Positions 1-8,763 are shown, counted from the stretch's first letter. The stretch is 64,000 nt of DNA from Kitasatospora sp. DSM 101779 (GCF_025655475.1 NZ_JAHTIK010000001.1:830381-894380); one strand, 5' to 3'. Translations and numbers: made by a program. The notes: a model not told the origin generated them from the letters alone.

Positions 1-1455
1 CAGGAGTTCGTCGTACGGCCCGGCGAGAAGGTCGCCACGGACGGTGTGGTCGTCGGGGGCCGCTCGGCGCTGGACGCGAGCCTGCTCACCGGCGAGAGCG
101 TGCCGGTGGAGGTCGGCCCGGGCGACCGGGTCACCGGCGCCACGGTCAACGTCGGCGGGGTGCTGGTGGTTCGCGCGACGGCGGTCGGGGCGGACACGCA
201 GCTCGCCCGGATCACCGCCCTGGTGACCGAGGCCCAGGCGGGCAAGGCACGGGCGCAGCGGGTGGCCGACGCGGTCGCCGGCGGGTTCGTGCCGTGCGTG
301 CTGGCGGTGGCCGCCTGTGTGCTGGGCTTCTGGCTGGGCGCGGGTGGCGATCCGCAGGCCGCGGTCACGGCGGCGGTGGCGGTGCTGGTGGTGGCGTGTC
401 CCTGTGCGCTCGGGCTGGCGACACCGACGGCCCTGCTGGCCGCGACCGGCCGGGGTGCCGAGTTGGGCGTGCTGGTGCGCGGGCCCGAGGTGCTGGAGGG
501 CCTGCGCCGGATCGACACGGTGGTGCTCGACAAGACCGGCACCCTGACCACCGGGCGGATGGAGCTGGTGGAGGTCGCCGCGGCGCCGGACGCCGACGAG
601 GCGGAGGTGCTGCGGCTGGCCGGGGCGGTCGAGGACCGCTCGGAGCATCCGATCGGGCGGGCGGTGGCCGCAGCGGCCCGGTTGCGCGGCGGGGCGGACC
701 TGCCTGCGGTCGACGGGTTCGCGGCGACGGCGGGCCTCGGTGTCCGAGGGACGGTCGGGGGCCGGCGGGTGCGGGTCGTCCGCCCCGACCGCGCGCCGGG
801 TCTGCCGGGACGCCTGCGCCGGGCGCTCGCCCGGGCCGAGTCGGACGGGCGGACGGCCGTGGTGGTGGAGCTCGACGGACGGGCGGCGGCCGTCCTGACG
901 GTGGGCGACACGGTACGGCCTGGCAGTTGGCGGACGGTGCGGCGGCTGCGCGGTCTGGGGCTGGAGCCGGTGCTGCTCACCGGTGACCGGCCGGGCCCGG
1001 CCCGGGCCGTGGCGGCCGGGTTGGGCATCACCGTGGTGCACGCCGCGGCCTCGCCGGAGCGCAAGGCCGAGGTCGTCGCCGAGCTGCGGGCGGCCGGGCG
1101 GTGCGTGGCGATGGTCGGCGACGGCGTCAACGACGCGGTGGCGCTGGCCTCGGCCGACCTGGGCGTCGCGCTTGCGGGCGGCACGGACGCGGCGATCGGT
1201 GCGGCGGGGCTGACGTTGGTGCGCGGGGACATCGAGTCCCTGGTCGTCGCGGTGCGGCTGGCCCGGCGCACCATGGCGACGATCCGCACCAACCTGGTCT
1301 GGGCGTTCGGCTACAACGCCGTCCTGCTGCCGATGGCGGCCCTGGGCCTGTTGAATCCGATGCTCGCGGCGGTCGCGATGTCGGCGAGTTCGCTGCTGGT
1401 GGTCGCCAACAGTCTGCGGCTGCGCACCTGGCGGCCCGCGCGGGGTGTCCGGTGA
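1..1455 (+). CDS. Heavy-metal (Cu+-type) P1B ATPase, C-terminal part (5' end outside window)
   Basis: This is the C-terminal two thirds of a P-type ATPase that pumps a soft metal, most likely Cu(I), out of the cytoplasm; the frame is open from the first base, so the start and metal-binding N-terminus lie upstream. Visible in order: actuator motif TGES, membrane metal site CPC, phosphorylation motif DKTGT, the HP locus (SEHPIG), the hinge GDGVNDA, and two final helices carrying YN and MxxSS, the residue pattern of the Cu(I) subgroup P1B-1. The stop codon overlaps the GTG of the next gene (GTGA), so the two are translationally coupled. Zn/Cd specificity is less likely because the YN and MxxSS signatures are both present. 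Confidence 0.93.
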   Translation, partial: QEFVVRPGEKVATDGVVVGGRSALDASLLTGESVPVEVGPGDRVTGATVNVGGVLVVRATAVGADTQLARITALVTEAQAGKARAQRVADAVAGGFVPCVLAVAACVLGFWLGAGGDPQAAVTAAVAVLVVACPCALGLATPTALLAATGRGAELGVLVRGPEVLEGLRRIDTVVLDKTGTLTTGRMELVEVAAAPDADEAEVLRLAGAVEDRSEHPIGRAVAAAARLRGGADLPAVDGFAATAGLGVRGTVGGRRVRVVRPDRAPGLPGRLRRALARAESDGRTAVVVELDGRAAAVLTVGDTVRPGSWRTVRRLRGLGLEPVLLTGDRPGPARAVAAGLGITVVHAAASPERKAEVVAELRAAGRCVAMVGDGVNDAVALASADLGVALAGGTDAAIGAAGLTLVRGDIESLVVAVRLARRTMATIRTNLVWAFGYNAVLLPMAALGLLNPMLAAVAMSASSLLVVANSLRLRTWRPARGVR

Positions 1456-1919
1456 ACCGGGCGGCGGCGCTCCCGCCGGCGGCCGCGGCGACGGCGGCGC
1501 TGGCGCTGCTGTGCGGCTGGGCCTCCTTCGGCCGGGCGGGGCGGCCGGAGCCGGTCGCCGCCGGTGAGGGCCGGATCCTGGTCTCGGCGACGGGCACGGC
1601 GACGGCTGCGTTCTTCGTGCTGCGCAATGCCGGCGACGTGCCCGACGAACTGACGGGGGCGAGCTGGGGGCCGGCGGGCCGGGTGGTGCTGAAGCGGCAC
1701 GTGCACCGTGGGGCGACCGGCAGTTGGGAACCGGCGGCGGGGCTGCCCGTACCTGCCCGGGCCGAGGTGCGGATGTCCCCCGAGGGTGTCGACCTGCTGG
1801 TCGTCCGCCCGCCGGCCCTGCGCGCCGGGGAGCAGGTGGAGTTCACCCTGCACTTCCGCCGCGGCCCGGACGTCAGGGTCCGGGCCGTGGCGGTCCCGCC
1901 GGGCTCCGCCGGGAGGTGA
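1452..1919 (+). CDS. Exported PCu(A)C-like copper chaperone with degenerate ligands
   Basis: A 155-residue exported protein starting at a GTG that overlaps the ATPase stop by 4 bp. Residues 1-27 form a hydrophobic signal or anchor segment; the rest looks like a PCu(A)C domain (extracytoplasmic Cu(I) carriers). The family binds copper through an H/M motif that ends in HxM. Here H83, H85 and M108 are in suitable places, but the segment that normally carries HxM reads GVDLLVV (about 112-118) and lacks both ligands. Coupling to a copper pump supports a copper role, but binding may be weak or altered. The fold assignment rests on pattern and context only. Confidence 0.68.
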   Translation: MNRAAALPPAAAATAALALLCGWASFGRAGRPEPVAAGEGRILVSATGTATAAFFVLRNAGDVPDELTGASWGPAGRVVLKRHVHRGATGSWEPAAGLPVPARAEVRMSPEGVDLLVVRPPALRAGEQVEFTLHFRRGPDVRVRAVAVPPGSAGR

Positions 1920-1933
1920 CCGGCGGCGGAGGG

Positions 1934-2818
1934 TCAGGCGTCCAGGGGCTTCCAGGCCGGGCCGTCGCCGTCCTGCCGGACGTGTCCGAACACCACGTCG
2001 GCGAAGTGGACGCCGAACCCGATCGTGTCCGGCTCGGCGAGTTCGGCGACGAGCCGGCGGCGGTGCTCGGCGGTCCGGGCGAGGTCGTGGTCGAAGGCTG
2101 CGGACCACTCCGGGTGGTCGATCTGGATCGGCGAGTGCACGGCGTCGCCGAAGGCGATCAGGCGGCGTCCGCCGCCGGTGATGACGTACTCGGCGTGCCC
2201 GGGGGTGTGGCCGGGGGTGATCCTCGCGCGGACGCCGGGGAAGACCTCCTGCCCGTCGCCGATCGTCCGGACGTGCGGTGCGAGGGCGGCGACCTGTTCG
2301 GCCGCGCCCTGGGCCTCCAGCAGGTCCCGCCCCTCCCACTCCGGTCCGGAGACCAGGTGGTCCGCGTGGGCGAAGACGGGCCGGTCGCCGCCGGGGACGA
2401 CGTGGCAGGCCCAGCCGAGGTGGTCGGAGTGCAGGTGGGTGAAGGCCACCGCCTCGATGTCCTGCGGTACGCGGCCGAGTTCGGCGAGGTTGTGCAGCAG
2501 GGCGCCGCCGTGGATGACGTCGAGCGGGCCGTCCGGGGCCGCCAGCGTCTGCGGGCCGAAGCCCGTGTCGATCAGCAGCGCGCGGCCGCCGTGCTCCACC
2601 AGCAGACCGCCGACGCTGCCCACGAGGCGGCCGGCGGCGTCCAGGTACTCCGGGTGCGCGGCCCACACCTCGGCGGTGCTGTCCGGGAGAAGCTGCAGCG
2701 GCCTGAGCCGCACGTCGCCGTCCGGCAGGTACGTCACCGTGGTGTCGCCCAGCCGGATCGACCGGATTCCCGCCGGCCGGTTGAGTCGTCCGTCCTGAGC
2801 TGCCGTCACGTCGAGCAT
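1934..2818 (-). CDS. MBL-fold metallohydrolase
   Basis: A 294-residue metallo-beta-lactamase-fold hydrolase, probably cytoplasmic. The metal motif HLHSDH sits at residues 128-133, followed by GHTPGH and a GDAVH segment that supply the other di-zinc ligands. The architecture resembles lactonase-like enzymes such as AHL lactonases, but the substrate cannot be read from sequence. The ATG at 2818 is preceded by a strong GGGAGG seven bases upstream. It is divergent from a MarR regulator across an AT-rich gap with repeats, so the MarR protein is the likely regulator of both. Confidence 0.88.
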   Translation of the reverse strand: MLDVTAAQDGRLNRPAGIRSIRLGDTTVTYLPDGDVRLRPLQLLPDSTAEVWAAHPEYLDAAGRLVGSVGGLLVEHGGRALLIDTGFGPQTLAAPDGPLDVIHGGALLHNLAELGRVPQDIEAVAFTHLHSDHLGWACHVVPGGDRPVFAHADHLVSGPEWEGRDLLEAQGAAEQVAALAPHVRTIGDGQEVFPGVRARITPGHTPGHAEYVITGGGRRLIAFGDAVHSPIQIDHPEWSAAFDHDLARTAEHRRRLVAELAEPDTIGFGVHFADVVFGHVRQDGDGPAWKPLDA

Positions 2819-2889
2819 GAGTCGCCTCCCATGAATGGTCGTCAGAGGCACGCCGCGGTGGGCCGCGGCGGCGACGCCCACCATATGCA

Positions 2890-2944
2890 TCAAGTTCAAA
2901 TCATTCAAGTTGCAAATATTTGGATCGGGAGGATTTGCTAGGCT
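2890..2944. promoter_or_regulatory. Divergent promoter/operator between MBL hydrolase and MarR regulator
   Basis: This AT-rich stretch holds two near-identical direct repeats, TCAAGTTCAAAT (2890-2901) and TCAAGTTGCAAAT (2905-2917), and a 10-bp palindrome CAAATATTTG (2913-2922). A TAGGCT box at 2939-2944 lies six bases before the marR ATG, which suggests a leaderless marR transcript. It is the only AT-rich block in the gap and is the likely MarR binding region. Confidence 0.55.
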
Positions 2945-2950
2945 GGGCGC

Positions 2951-3391
2951 ATGACGACGTCCCCGCAGGCAGAGGCGCAGGCACAGGCCGTGGCCGAGCG
3001 ACAGCTGTGCGGCCTGGTGAACGGGCTGGCCCAGCGCATCGCCGAGCACGTACGGGAGCGCGCCGCCACCCTGGGGCTGACCGCGTCCCAGGCGACCGCA
3101 CTGCGGGAGATGAGCGGACCGATGACCATGCGCGAGCTCGCCGAACGCATGAGCTGCGAGCCCTCCAACACCACCTTCGTCGTCGACAAGCTGGAGAAGC
3201 AGAGCCTCGTCGAGCGCCGCCCGCACCCCACCGACCGCCGGGCCAAGCACCTCGTCCTCACCGCCGAGGGCACCGCACTGCGCGAACGCCTGCTCGCCCT
3301 CCTCGCCGTGGACTCCCCGCTCTCCGGCCTCACCCCGCAGGAGCAGGGCCTCCTGCACGGCCTGCTGGAGCAGGCCGTCACCGGCCGCTGA
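2951..3391 (+). CDS. MarR-family transcriptional regulator
   Basis: A 146-residue winged-helix regulator. The order is an N-terminal helix, the HTH segment (MTMRELAERMSCEPSNTTF) and a wing with the family signature DRRAKHLVLTAEG, near the 140-150 residues usual for MarR dimers. MarR proteins commonly repress a divergent neighbour and release DNA on binding small phenolic or other ligands; the divergent MBL hydrolase gene is the obvious target. The ATG at 2951 follows a -10-like TAGGCT by six bases, so the message is probably leaderless; a GGAGG 18 bases upstream is too far to decide the start. Confidence 0.92.
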   Translation: MTTSPQAEAQAQAVAERQLCGLVNGLAQRIAEHVRERAATLGLTASQATALREMSGPMTMRELAERMSCEPSNTTFVVDKLEKQSLVERRPHPTDRRAKHLVLTAEGTALRERLLALLAVDSPLSGLTPQEQGLLHGLLEQAVTGR

Positions 3392-3440
3392 GCCCCGCCG
3401 CCCACGGCCCGGGCCGTCCGGCGCCCGGACCTGTGCGGCG

Positions 3441-4376
3441 TCAGGGCACCCGGAGGGTGACGGCCGCGGTGTGCAGCCGGCCGCCGGCCCGGAACTGCAG
3501 GAAGACCCGCCAGTTCCCCGGCCCGGCGAGCCGGGCGTAGAAGGTCAGCACCGGGCCGCCGCCGCCCGCGGTGACGGGCGTGATCGGGTGCAGGTGGGCC
3601 AGCGCCAGGTCGCCCTCGTGGAAGGCGCTGAGGTGGGCGTAGCTGCCGAGGTACGGCTGCAGGTCGGTGGCCGGCCTGCCGTCCGGTCCGGTGGCGGTGA
3701 CGGTGAGCGGGAACGCCTCCTTCGCGGTCGGGTCGGCCTGGAGGGCGAGTGTGTAGCCGTCGGCCTCGGCCGTGCCGGACGCGGCGGGCAGTCGCTCCGC
3801 CGTGGCGGTGCCCGGCACCGTCACGGTGCGGCCGAGGACGTACTCCGTCCCCTTGCGCGGCCCGCTGTTCGGGGTGAACGAGGCGTACACCCGCCAGGCA
3901 CCCGGATCGAGCGCGGCCAGGTCGGCCGTCCAGGTGCCGTCGCCCGCCATCACGGGGTGCAGGTGCTGGTAGCCGGTGAGGTCCGAGCGGATCGCGAAGA
4001 GGTGCATCCGCTCGGTCTGGGCCTCGGCGAAGTCGGTGACCGGCCGGCCGTCCGGACCGGTGATCACGAACGGGAGGCTCGTCGGGGTGGCGGCGGGGAG
4101 GCTGCCGAGGCGGGGATCCAGGCGGTAGCCGTCGCGTTCGGAGGCGAGCCCGTCGGTGCCGCCCATGGCGTGGGCACCGTGCTTCCCGGCCGCCGCCGGG
4201 GCCGCCGCCGCGGCGTGCTTGGCGACGGAGTGCCCCGGCCCCGTGGACGAAGCCGGCGCCGGGGTACCCTGCGCCGATGATCCCTGCGCGGCCACCCCCA
4301 GCAGGGCGGTCGCACCGACGGCCAGCACCAGGGAGCAGGCGAGCAGCGGGCGGTGGCCCTTCCAGTCAGTGGTCAC
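3441..4376 (-). CDS. Secreted HLHP-repeat protein, possibly metal-related
   Basis: A 311-residue protein with an N-terminal hydrophobic segment (about residues 10-30), then an Ala/His-rich low-complexity stretch containing KHGAHAMGG, and two copies of a beta-rich module each carrying an HLHP motif (QHLHP and AHLHP), followed by a PGxWRVY/PGNWRVF element. It lies beyond a MarR/MBL pair from the copper genes. The His pairs suggest metal binding, and similar two-module proteins occur near copper genes in actinobacteria, but I cannot name the family. The start is the GTG at 4376 with AAAGG upstream. Confidence 0.72.
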   Translation of the reverse strand: MTTDWKGHRPLLACSLVLAVGATALLGVAAQGSSAQGTPAPASSTGPGHSVAKHAAAAAPAAAGKHGAHAMGGTDGLASERDGYRLDPRLGSLPAATPTSLPFVITGPDGRPVTDFAEAQTERMHLFAIRSDLTGYQHLHPVMAGDGTWTADLAALDPGAWRVYASFTPNSGPRKGTEYVLGRTVTVPGTATAERLPAASGTAEADGYTLALQADPTAKEAFPLTVTATGPDGRPATDLQPYLGSYAHLSAFHEGDLALAHLHPITPVTAGGGGPVLTFYARLAGPGNWRVFLQFRAGGRLHTAAVTLRVP

Positions 4377-4628
4377 GGTGCGCCTTTCGAGCGTGCTGCC
4401 GGGGGACGGTGCGTCCGCGCGTTCTCCGGCCGGTCCGGCCGCGTCACTCAGGAGATCCGCGGACGCGCCGCCGATAACGGAAATCTCCGGGTTTCGGACG
4501 ATCGGCTGTCGGGGCGGCGGCCGGGCACCGACCGGGCCACGGGCCGCCGGGCCCCGGCTGCCGTGCAGGTGCTCCGCGCATCACCCACGATCGGGGGGAG
4601 GACTCGTTCGCCGAGCCTGGAGGTCCCG

Positions 4629-5328
4629 ATGGAACACCGGAGCGAGGAGCACGGGAGCCGGCCGGCCGGCCGGCGGAGGGTACTTCGCGGGGTTCGCGCC
4701 CTGGATCGTCTTCGACGTGGTGGCGAGCCCGAGCACCTGGGAGTTCGCAGCCCTGGCCGGCCTGGTCACGGCCGTCCTGTTAGGACGGCCGGCCGCCGGG
4801 CGCGGGGGTTGGAAGATCCTGGACGTGGCCGGCATCGCGTTCTTCGCGGTCATGAGCCTGCTGGCGCTCGTCCTCGGCCGGGACGATCTGACCTGGCTGG
4901 AGACGTACGCCCAGGTCATCTCGTCCGGGGTGCTGGCGGTGGTGGCGTTCGGCTCGCTGCTGTTCGACCCGTTCACCGCCCAGTACGCGCGCGAGTCGAC
5001 CCCACGGCAGTACCGGGACAGCCCGGTCTTCCGGCAGGTCAACCGGACGCTGACGGCGGTGTGGGGGCTGGTGTTCGCCGTGATCGCGGTGCTGGGGGTG
5101 GTCGCGGTGCACGTCGACCAGGGCGACGACTGGCTCAACTGGGTGATCCCGATCGCGCTGATCACAGCTGCGTTCACGTTCACCGCCCGCTACCCCGACG
5201 CGGTGCGCCGCCGGATGTCGGCGGACCGGGCCGCAGCGGGCGGCGAGGGGACGGCCGGAGCGGGCGGCGAGGGGACGGCCGGAGCGGGCCTGCGGGACGG
5301 CCGGGGCGAACGACCGGGCCCCGGCTGA
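4629..5328 (+). CDS. Four-helix membrane protein with frameshift at a (CCGG)4 tract
   Basis: The body encodes a membrane protein (starting around YFAGFAPWIVFDVV) with about four transmembrane helices and a charged C-terminal tail. No usable start exists in that frame close upstream. The ATG at 4629 has a good GGAGG five bases away but is one base out of phase. Removing one CCGG unit from the tract at 4658-4673 joins the two frames and gives a natural N-terminus of about 16 residues before YFAGF. Either this copy is off through repeat slippage, or the sequence carries a 4-base error. The tail contains a 24-bp tandem duplication. Function unknown. Confidence 0.62.
4658..4673. repeat. (CCGG)4 tetranucleotide tract inside a coding region
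   Basis: Four perfect CCGG units lie 29 bases after a well-placed ATG. Three units would put the ATG in frame with the downstream membrane-protein frame; four units break it. This is the arrangement of a slippage-controlled switch, although self-complementary GC-rich repeats are also error-prone in sequencing. Confidence 0.7.
5235..5282. repeat. 24-bp tandem duplication encoding AAGGEGTA-type repeat
   Basis: Two perfect copies of a 24-bp unit (5235-5258 and 5259-5282) in the 3' part of the membrane-protein gene, with the first bases of a third copy. It adds eight residues in frame to the cytoplasmic tail and suggests recent slippage. Confidence 0.8.
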
Positions 5329-5343
5329 CCGCACGTTCACCGC

Positions 5344-5384
5344 ACGGCTCGGCGCCCGGCCGGTGCGGCCGGGCGCCGAGCCGT
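5344..5384. terminator. Bidirectional hairpin terminator between convergent genes
   Basis: A perfect 18-bp stem (5344-5361 with 5367-5384) and 5-nt loop between the convergent membrane-protein and transporter genes; the right arm touches the transporter stop codon. No T-tract, as usual for actinobacterial hairpin terminators. Confidence 0.8.
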
Positions 5385-6763
5385 CACAGCCGCTCGGGGA
5401 CGGGGTTGCCGACGGCCTCGACGGCCCGGCGGAGGGGGACCTTCACCAGCACGGCGAAGCCGATGACGAAGAACACCAGCAGAGAGATGATCGCCGAACG
5501 GTAGCTGCCGGTGATCTGGTACGCGAGGCCGAAGACCAGCGGGCCCATCCAACTGGTGCCGCGGTCGCTGACCTTGTAGAAGCTGAAGTACTCGGCCTCC
5601 TTGCCGGCCGGGACGAGGTGGGAGAACAGCGAGCGGGAGAGCGCCTGGCTGCCGCCCAGCACCAGGCCGATCATGCAGGCCAGGGCGAAGAACCAGATCG
5701 GCCGGTGGGCGGGCATGACGTACCCCAGGGCGAGGGTGAACACCCAGGCGACCAGCGAGCCGAGGATGGTCCGCTTGGCGCCGTACCGGCCCGCGATCCG
5801 GCCGAGCAGCAGCGCGCCGCCGATCGCCACGATCTGGACCAGGAGCACGGCGGCGACCAACGAGGTCTGGTCCATGCCGAGTTCCTCGCTGCCGTAGAGC
5901 GAGGCCTGCGAGACGACGGTCTGGATGCCGTCGTTGTAGCAGAGGAAGGCGGCCAGGTAGAGCAGCGTGAGCGGGTACTGGCGCATGCCGCGCAGGGTGC
6001 GGGCGAGTTCGCGCAGGCTGCCGGCGGCGGGCCGGTCGGGTGCGGCCGCGGCACGCTCGGGCCCGGCGCCGGCCCGGGAGGGCAGCCGCAGCATCGGGAC
6101 GATCGTGAACAGCGCCCACCACAGGCCGGCCGAGGCCAGGCAGATCCGCACGGCGGTGCCGGACGACAGGCCGAGCGCGTCGTGACCCTCGAACAGCGCC
6201 AGGTTGGCGATCAGCAGCAGCCCGCCACCTGCGTAGCCGTACGCCCAGCCCTTCGAGGAGACGGCGTCGCGCTCGTCGGGGGTGGCCAGGCGCGGGAGGT
6301 AGGCGTAGGACAGCGCCACCGACACCGCGTACGCGATGTTGGCGACCACCAGCAGTGCGCCGCCGAGCAGGTAGCGGTCGCCACCGAGGAAGAACATCCC
6401 CATGGTGGCGATCGAGCCCACGTAGGCGAAGCCGCACATCAGTTCCTTGTGCCGCCCGGTGCGGTCCGCGACGGTGCCGGTCACCAGCATCACCGCGACC
6501 GACACCAGCACGGAGAAGGAGACCGTGTACGGGAAGAACGACCCCGCACGGATCGAGAGGCCGAGCGGGTGCACGTCGCCGGCCGCGTCGGCGGCGTTCT
6601 TGGCGACGGAGGTCAGGTACGGCCCGAGGAACACCGTCAGGACGGTGGCCGAGAAGGCCGCGTTGGCCCAGTCGTTGATGTACCAGCCGAACTGCATCCG
6701 GCGCAGGGCGTGCCGGTCGGCCGAGGTCTCGAGGTGGTCGGGCAGTTGGGCCGCGGTGCTCAT
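5384..6763 (-). CDS. MFS transporter, UMF1/Atg22-like
   Basis: A 459-residue integral membrane transporter with about 12 helices. The N-terminal WYINDWANAAFSATV segment is typical of the UMF1 (Atg22-like) branch of the major facilitator superfamily, and the loop DRTGRHKELM matches the MFS motif between helices 2 and 3. The substrate is unknown; Atg22 relatives export amino acids, and the coupled glycerophosphodiesterase hints at a phospholipid breakdown product. The ATG overlaps the upstream stop by 4 bp (ATGA, 6760-6763), so the two genes form a translationally coupled pair. Confidence 0.88.
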   Translation of the reverse strand: MSTAAQLPDHLETSADRHALRRMQFGWYINDWANAAFSATVLTVFLGPYLTSVAKNAADAAGDVHPLGLSIRAGSFFPYTVSFSVLVSVAVMLVTGTVADRTGRHKELMCGFAYVGSIATMGMFFLGGDRYLLGGALLVVANIAYAVSVALSYAYLPRLATPDERDAVSSKGWAYGYAGGGLLLIANLALFEGHDALGLSSGTAVRICLASAGLWWALFTIVPMLRLPSRAGAGPERAAAAPDRPAAGSLRELARTLRGMRQYPLTLLYLAAFLCYNDGIQTVVSQASLYGSEELGMDQTSLVAAVLLVQIVAIGGALLLGRIAGRYGAKRTILGSLVAWVFTLALGYVMPAHRPIWFFALACMIGLVLGGSQALSRSLFSHLVPAGKEAEYFSFYKVSDRGTSWMGPLVFGLAYQITGSYRSAIISLLVFFVIGFAVLVKVPLRRAVEAVGNPVPERL

Positions 6764-7563
6764 GGGGCTCCTGTTTCCGTGCCGGAGCCGGTGCTGCCGT
6801 CGTTCCAGCAGCCGCGCTCGCCGAGGACGTCCCGCAGGACGTCGATGCGATCGGCCATGATGCCATCCACGCCGAGGTCGAGGAGAGCCCTGATCCGTGT
6901 GGGATCGTCCACAGTCCAGACGTGCACCTGCAGGCCGAGGCGGTGGGCGGTTCGGACGAAGGCCCGGTCGACGACCCGCAGCCCCCGGTGCCGCTCCGGC
7001 ACCTGTGCGCACACCCCGGCGAACGGTGCCCCGCTCCCCCGCAGCAACGGCCCGGTCAGCGAGCGCAGCCGCAGTCGGGCCACTTCGCGGGGGCCGAGCG
7101 AGGTGGCCAGGCGGGGGCCGGCGGCGGCGCGGACGGCGGCGAGGCGGCTGTCGGAGAACCCGCCGACGCAGACCCGGTCCCAGGCGCCGGTCCGGCGGAT
7201 CGCCTCGACCAGCGGCCCGACGGCCTGCACCGCCTTGACGTCGATGTTGAAGCGGGCATCCGGGAAGGCGCCGAGCAGGTCCTCCAGCAGCGGTACGGGC
7301 TCGGTGCCGCCGATCCGGGCCCGCCTGACGGTGTCCCAGGGCAGGTCGGCCACCGCCCCGGTGGAGTCGGTGACCCGGTCGAGGCGGGAGTCGTGGAAGG
7401 CCACCAGCACGCCGTCGGCGGTGGCGTGCACGTCCGTCTCCAGGTAGCGGTACCCGAGCGCGACGGCGGCCTCGAACGCGGCGAACGAGTTCTCCGGATG
7501 CCCGAGGTCACCGCCCCGGTGGGCGAAGGCGAGCGGCCCCGGTTGGTCGAGGAAGGGATGCAT
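6760..7563 (-). CDS. Glycerophosphodiester phosphodiesterase
   Basis: A 267-residue GDPD-family TIM-barrel enzyme that hydrolyses glycerophosphodiesters to glycerol-3-phosphate and an alcohol. Catalytic features are visible: HRGG (H15, R16), ENS at 24-26, the ligand pair E42 and D44, H57-D58, and the late barrel strand VHVWTVDD. It has no signal peptide, so it acts in the cytoplasm on imported or recycled diesters. It is the first gene of a two-gene operon with the UMF1 transporter. The promoter upstream lies inside a perfect 10-bp inverted repeat (7637-7679), implying a dedicated repressor. Confidence 0.93.
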   Translation of the reverse strand: MHPFLDQPGPLAFAHRGGDLGHPENSFAAFEAAVALGYRYLETDVHATADGVLVAFHDSRLDRVTDSTGAVADLPWDTVRRARIGGTEPVPLLEDLLGAFPDARFNIDVKAVQAVGPLVEAIRRTGAWDRVCVGGFSDSRLAAVRAAAGPRLATSLGPREVARLRLRSLTGPLLRGSGAPFAGVCAQVPERHRGLRVVDRAFVRTAHRLGLQVHVWTVDDPTRIRALLDLGVDGIMADRIDVLRDVLGERGCWNDGSTGSGTETGAP

Positions 7564-7636
7564 GTGGTGCTCCGAGGTGCGGGAGGGCCCACGCGAGGCC
7601 GGACGGTACTGCCCGCTCCGACGGTGTCTCGGACCG

Positions 7637-7679
7637 CGCGCGTTACAGTATGACGCAACCTGTCAAGCAGTAACGCGCG
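7637..7679 (-). promoter_or_regulatory. Promoter framed by a perfect inverted repeat, upstream of GDPD
   Basis: Perfect 10-bp arms CGCGCGTTAC (7637-7646) and GTAACGCGCG (7670-7679) flank 23 bases that contain TTGACA on the minus strand (7661-7666), a consensus -35. The downstream arm would lie over the -10 region. A repressor bound to both arms would occlude this promoter. The arms could also pair in RNA, but their GC/AT composition and central -35 favour an operator. Confidence 0.62.
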
Positions 7680-7731
7680 GTGTGCCGGAGCGGGCCGGGG
7701 AACGGCCCGGCCGCCCGGCCCCGGGCCCGGC

Positions 7732-8763
7732 TCAGCCCCGGGCGACGGCCTGCCGGGTGCGCCGGGCGAGGCCGTGCAGACGCTGGACGGCCACGAAACG
7801 GCGCATCCGATCGGCCAGTGTCAGGCGGTACTTGAGCCACAGCTGGGTGCTCAGCCCGGCCAGCCGCTCGGGGCCGATGGCACGGAGCAGCCGGCTGACG
7901 TGGCGCTGGTAGGCCTCGCGGTAGGCGTGGTCGCCGTCCGGGACGGACCAGAAGAACATCGGGATCTCCTCGACCAGGCAGTTCCGGTCGTAGGCACGCA
8001 GGTGCTCGGCGAACACCGGCTCGGGCCGGCCGAGCAGCCACTCCCGGACGAGTTCCATCGACCGGACCCGGTCGACCAGGCCGCGCGGGTCGGTCTTCTT
8101 CTGGGTGATCGACAGCTCGCCGTCCTCGCGGACCCGCCAGTGGTAGATCGGATCCGCCAGCACGTCGACCCGCTCGGCGAGGAAGTGGTGGGGCACGCTG
8201 ACCGGCGCGTCCTCGTACAGGATGCCCTCGGGGTAGAGGAGGCCCGCAACGTCGAAGAACGAGCGCCGGTAGACCTTGTTCCAGGCGGTGCGGTCGGTGA
8301 CCAGGGCGGGCAGTTCGCTGACGTGGGTGCGCAGCCGGGTCTCACGGAACGGGCGCCGGTGGGCGTGCGAGGGGGTGAGGCCGTCGCTCCGCAGCCGCAT
8401 CGCGTTGCCGGCGGCGAAGTCGGATCCGGTCTCGTCCAGCGTACGGATCATCAGCTGGTACGCGTGCGGCGGCAGGGCGTCGTCGCTGTCGACGAAGGCC
8501 AGGTACTCGGTCCCGGGGGTGACGTGGCGCCAGCCGGTGTTGCGGGCGGCGCCGAGACCCTTGTTCTCCTGCCGGACCAGTCGGAAGCGGGGGTCTTCGG
8601 CGGCGTACGCCTTGGCGATGACGGGGCCGTCGTCGGTCGAGCCGTCGTCGACCATCACGCATTCGAAGTCCTCGAAGGTCTGGGCCGCGATCGAGTCGAG
8701 GCACTCCTTGAGGTAGCGCTCGACGTTGTAGATCGGAACGACGACGGAGAGGCGCGGCGCCAT
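7732..8763 (-). CDS. Family 2 glycosyltransferase
   Basis: A 343-residue GT-A-fold glycosyltransferase of family GT2. The N-terminal LSVVVPIYNVERYLKECLDS is the classic nucleotide-sugar binding start, VDDGSTDDG follows at 38-46, and the metal-binding DxD is VDSDD (91-95). The C-terminal half resembles capsule- or teichoic-acid-type transferases, so the product is probably a cell-surface or wall polymer linkage; donor and acceptor are not predictable. There is no transmembrane helix. It stands alone, with AAAGG ahead of the ATG at 8763. Confidence 0.9.
   Translation of the reverse strand: MAPRLSVVVPIYNVERYLKECLDSIAAQTFEDFECVMVDDGSTDDGPVIAKAYAAEDPRFRLVRQENKGLGAARNTGWRHVTPGTEYLAFVDSDDALPPHAYQLMIRTLDETGSDFAAGNAMRLRSDGLTPSHAHRRPFRETRLRTHVSELPALVTDRTAWNKVYRRSFFDVAGLLYPEGILYEDAPVSVPHHFLAERVDVLADPIYHWRVREDGELSITQKKTDPRGLVDRVRSMELVREWLLGRPEPVFAEHLRAYDRNCLVEEIPMFFWSVPDGDHAYREAYQRHVSRLLRAIGPERLAGLSTQLWLKYRLTLADRMRRFVAVQRLHGLARRTRQAVARG

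Noticed and set aside
1311..2666. Long minus-strand frames opposite the copper genes
   Set aside because: High-GC antisense shadows dominated by Arg, Pro, Gly and Ala, without motifs or starts.
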